Below, in pieces: positions 61,850 through 64,000 of a stretch of DNA of 64,000 nt. The number at the start of each line of letters is the position of its first letter. The stretch's first letter is position 1. The stretch comes from Vibrio gallicus (GTDB lineage: Bacteria > Pseudomonadota > Gammaproteobacteria > Enterobacterales > Vibrionaceae). The stretch is taken from contig NZ_AP024872.1 in the NCBI RefSeq assembly GCF_024346875.1, positions 744,001-808,000 of the forward strand, given 5' to 3'. Position numbers and translations under genes: made by a program. The notes below the pieces were generated by a model that was not told the origin of the DNA, did not search any database, and saw nothing but the letters and a program-made list of their open reading frames with translations.

Positions 61850-63369
61850 TGGTGCACGAAATCACTCCATTTAAAAGATGGATGATCGTCATCGCGGTCA
61901 TGACATCTGCCATTATGGTACTGTTGGATATGACCATTGCCAACGTTGCCCTACCCCAGATGCGTGGTTCTCTAGGGGCAACGTCGGACACCATTACTTG
62001 GGTATTAACCTCTTATACGATGGCCGAAGCGGTATTCATACCGTTAACCAGTTTCTTTGCCGGTAAATTAGGCGAGCGTAAACTGCTACTCGTCGCCGTG
62101 ACAGGCTTTATCATCGCGTCTACCCTATGTGGTCAAGCCCAATCTATCGAAGCTATGGTGTTTTTCCGCGTAGTACAAGGGGCGTTTGGTGCGGTGGTCA
62201 TCCCACTATCACAGTCACTACTTATTGCGGTATTCCCCCCTAACGAGCGCGCTAAGGCAATGTCAATATTTAGTATTGGTATCTTGCTTGGTCCAATACT
62301 CGGTCCAACGGTTGGAGGAATGATCACCCAAAATATGGATTGGCGTTGGGTTTTCTACGTCAACGTTCCGGTGGGCATTTTTTGTCTGTTAATGATCTAC
62401 TTTTTTGTTCATATATCCAACCGCCAAGTTGCAAAGATAGATTGGCCAACCATTATATCTATGGCGGTAGGTATCGGTTTACTGCAATTGGTGCTTGACC
62501 AAGGTAACCAGAAAGACTGGTTTGAGTCACGCATGATCCAAGCAAGCCTGATTATTGCCTTGAGCGGGATAGCCTATTTTGTTTATCGGAGCTTTAAGAC
62601 CAAAAGCCCCGTTGCCCCCATATGGATGATCAGTAACCGCAACCTTGCTCTCGGATCCACCATGATGGCAGTGTTTGTTAGTGCGTTATTTGGGTTAACG
62701 GCGCAACTACCTATGATGCTTGAGGGCGTTCTAAACTACCCAGTAGATACCACAGGTTTTTTGATGGCACCACGGGGAATTGCAGCGGCGATAACCTTGA
62801 TCATTACCGCTAAGTTTATGAATAACTCTAGGCTCAAGGGTTCTGTGGGGCTTGGTGCGGTTTTATGCGGCATCGCTGGGCTTATGATGTCACAGTACTC
62901 GGAGAACATCGATTTCTTCTGGATTGTGGTGCCTAGTCTTATCCAAGGTTGTGGTATGGGCTTGGTATTTAGTGGATTATCTTCCATTGCATACACCACC
63001 TTAGCCCCAGAGCAAGGTGTAGCGGGGGCGAGTATTTTCAACCTGTTTAGAACCATTGGTAGCTCATTTGGTATCTCAATCGCAACTACCTTCCAGTTCC
63101 GTGATTCCCAACAGCAATGGAATGCGATGAGTCAATCGGTAACGCCATATAACCCTAATCTGCAGCAATGGTTGTCAGATACAGGTCGGACCCTAGGCGA
63201 TCCGACAACCCAAACCCTACTGCAAGAGCAGGTACACAAGCAGTCAGAAATACTGGCATTTGTGCATACTTTCTCATTTATTACGATGTTGTTTCTATTG
63301 ATCATTCCATTGCTATTCTTGGTCAATATCCCCAAAACAGCATCCGCGACTCCGCCCGCTGGGCACTAA
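61849..63369 (+). CDS. EmrB/VceB-type 14-helix drug-efflux transporter
   Basis: A 506-residue DHA2-family MFS protein. The motif 'LDMTIANVALPQM' (D1), 'GKLGERKLLL' (motif A) and 'GPILGPTVGGMI' (motif C) are clear. With the fusion protein upstream it exports hydrophobic toxic compounds using protons. The nearby TetR gene suggests induction by substrate, as in the vce system of V. cholerae. Confidence 0.92.
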   Translation: MVHEITPFKRWMIVIAVMTSAIMVLLDMTIANVALPQMRGSLGATSDTITWVLTSYTMAEAVFIPLTSFFAGKLGERKLLLVAVTGFIIASTLCGQAQSIEAMVFFRVVQGAFGAVVIPLSQSLLIAVFPPNERAKAMSIFSIGILLGPILGPTVGGMITQNMDWRWVFYVNVPVGIFCLLMIYFFVHISNRQVAKIDWPTIISMAVGIGLLQLVLDQGNQKDWFESRMIQASLIIALSGIAYFVYRSFKTKSPVAPIWMISNRNLALGSTMMAVFVSALFGLTAQLPMMLEGVLNYPVDTTGFLMAPRGIAAAITLIITAKFMNNSRLKGSVGLGAVLCGIAGLMMSQYSENIDFFWIVVPSLIQGCGMGLVFSGLSSIAYTTLAPEQGVAGASIFNLFRTIGSSFGISIATTFQFRDSQQQWNAMSQSVTPYNPNLQQWLSDTGRTLGDPTTQTLLQEQVHKQSEILAFVHTFSFITMLFLLIIPLLFLVNIPKTASATPPAGH

Positions 63370-63383
63370 ACCGTCGTCGTCAC

Positions 63384-63424
63384 AAAAAAGCGCAGCATAT
63401 CTCAGATATGCTGCGCTTTTTATT
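63384..63424. terminator. Terminator of the efflux operon
   Basis: A long perfect stem (AAGCGCAGCATATC and complement) with A's before and T's after. It can serve both converging genes. Confidence 0.92.
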
Positions 63425-63446
63425 CGAATCTTTACCGCCTTGGCGG

Positions 63447-63764
63447 TTATCCCAGTCGCGTATTATTTAATGCGTAATTACAAATACGATAAAAATAGAA
63501 GAAATAACCGATACCAAAGGTCAATATAGTGATGAAAAACCACAGAATCACATGGCCTAGATTACCAAACAGGTCAATATCACACACCATTTTTTGCTCT
63601 GTACCATCGGCATTCACCACATAAGTACGATTAATCACAAACTTTGCAAATGAATAAGGGAAAAATAACAGCGCAATCCCAAAGGTAATAATGGTCGCAA
63701 AAATCCACAAAATCATGTGCCCTAAAATATCCATCACTGCTATATCGGCTCGTAACTTCATCAT
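63447..63764 (-). CDS. Small membrane protein with an internal duplication
   Basis: A 105-residue protein built of two similar halves: 'DILGHMILWIFATIITFGIA' (residues about 12-31) and 'FGNLGHVILWFFITILTFGI' (about 65-84). Each is followed by a Phe/Tyr-rich stretch and an Asn-x-Thr. It probably has two membrane hairpins or helices. It resembles short DUF898/YjgN-like or DUF6693-like proteins. The function is unknown. Confidence 0.65.
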   Translation of the reverse strand: MMKLRADIAVMDILGHMILWIFATIITFGIALLFFPYSFAKFVINRTYVVNADGTEQKMVCDIDLFGNLGHVILWFFITILTFGIGYFFYFYRICNYALNNTRLG

Positions 63765-63800
63765 CGCCTCTTAAAAATAAAATCAAATAAGTTCAATACG

Positions 63801-64000
63801 TTAGTTAGCATCTAATAATTCTGCCCACAACCGCTGATTAGGGTCTTGTGACTGAACCCACTTAGCATCTACACGTGCATTCAAATACACCTGCAGTCCA
63901 TCAAATGCTTGAAACGCAGCAATGCCACCTAGATGTTGGTGTTGCTCAAAAAACGCATCTTCGCTCTGTTCAAGTTTGGTTAGGTTATCAATTCCGCGCG
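63801..64000 (-). CDS. C-terminal end of an unidentified gene (5' part outside window)
   Basis: The minus-strand frame is open from the window edge to TAA at 63801-63803, giving at least 65 residues: it ends 'SQDPNQRLWAELLDAN' and contains 'HLGGIAAFQAFDGLQVYLNA'. The composition looks like a normal coding region. I do not recognise the family. Confidence 0.6.
   Translation of the reverse strand, partial: RGIDNLTKLEQSEDAFFEQHQHLGGIAAFQAFDGLQVYLNARVDAKWVQSQDPNQRLWAELLDAN

Overview
The window looks like a chromosomal segment of a Vibrio or close relative (Vibrionaceae). The evidence is gene content and order: napFDABC followed by a tiny membrane-protein gene, the haem-uptake cluster hutA-hutZ-hutX-hutW / tonB-exbB-exbD-hutBCD, a tetrathionate reductase cluster ttrBCA-ttrSR, and the yccS-yccT pair. 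No rRNA, tRNA or CRISPR array was seen.

Layout. 1-4434: periplasmic nitrate reductase operon on the + strand. Its terminator carries an ISL3-type insertion sequence (4493-5783) with an 8-bp target duplication. 6045-8172: a small membrane protein, an outer-membrane barrel and a lipoprotein. 8178-19486: an ABC exporter and the haem system, with Fur-like boxes between the divergent hutW and tonB arms. 19483-23255: a transporter, an XRE regulator, a VOC protein, a small conserved protein behind a structured leader, and an M42 peptidase.

23608-36831: a 13.2-kb AT-rich integrated element carrying 20 predicted genes, all on the minus strand. It splits an IclR-type regulator gene. The reading frame resumes in phase on the far side, and joining the two pieces restores a normal 249-residue protein. 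The element has a large serine recombinase, a RepA_N-like winged-helix protein, a 2.2-kb gene-free region with a strong outward promoter and seven copies of an 8-bp motif, a protein with two J-domains, and a tape-measure protein with one neighbour. No capsid, terminase, portal or lysis gene was recognised. It most resembles a phage satellite of the PLE general type (serine integrase, RepA_N-like initiator and non-coding origin region), but carries its own tail-length protein. This is the main discovery candidate.

36832-43113: the 3' part of the split regulator, an SDR enzyme, a secreted ClpP-like protein, a LysR regulator, queC and clcA. 43126-50672: ttrA, ttrC and ttrB facing away from ttrSR, with an FNR-like site in the gap. 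50796-54382: mgsA, a glutaredoxin-like protein and a reduced yhf cluster, including an unusual in-frame fusion of a phosphotriesterase homologue with the C-terminal half of a phosphopentomutase-like protein. 54724-64000: helD, yccS, yccT, a TetR regulator with a pair of likely operators, an EmrAB-type efflux pair, a small duplicated membrane protein and the end of an unidentified gene.

The host regions share a theme of anaerobic respiration on nitrate and tetrathionate and of iron and haem acquisition, including the radical-SAM haem opener HutW. All functional calls are from reading motifs and family resemblance. No database search was run.
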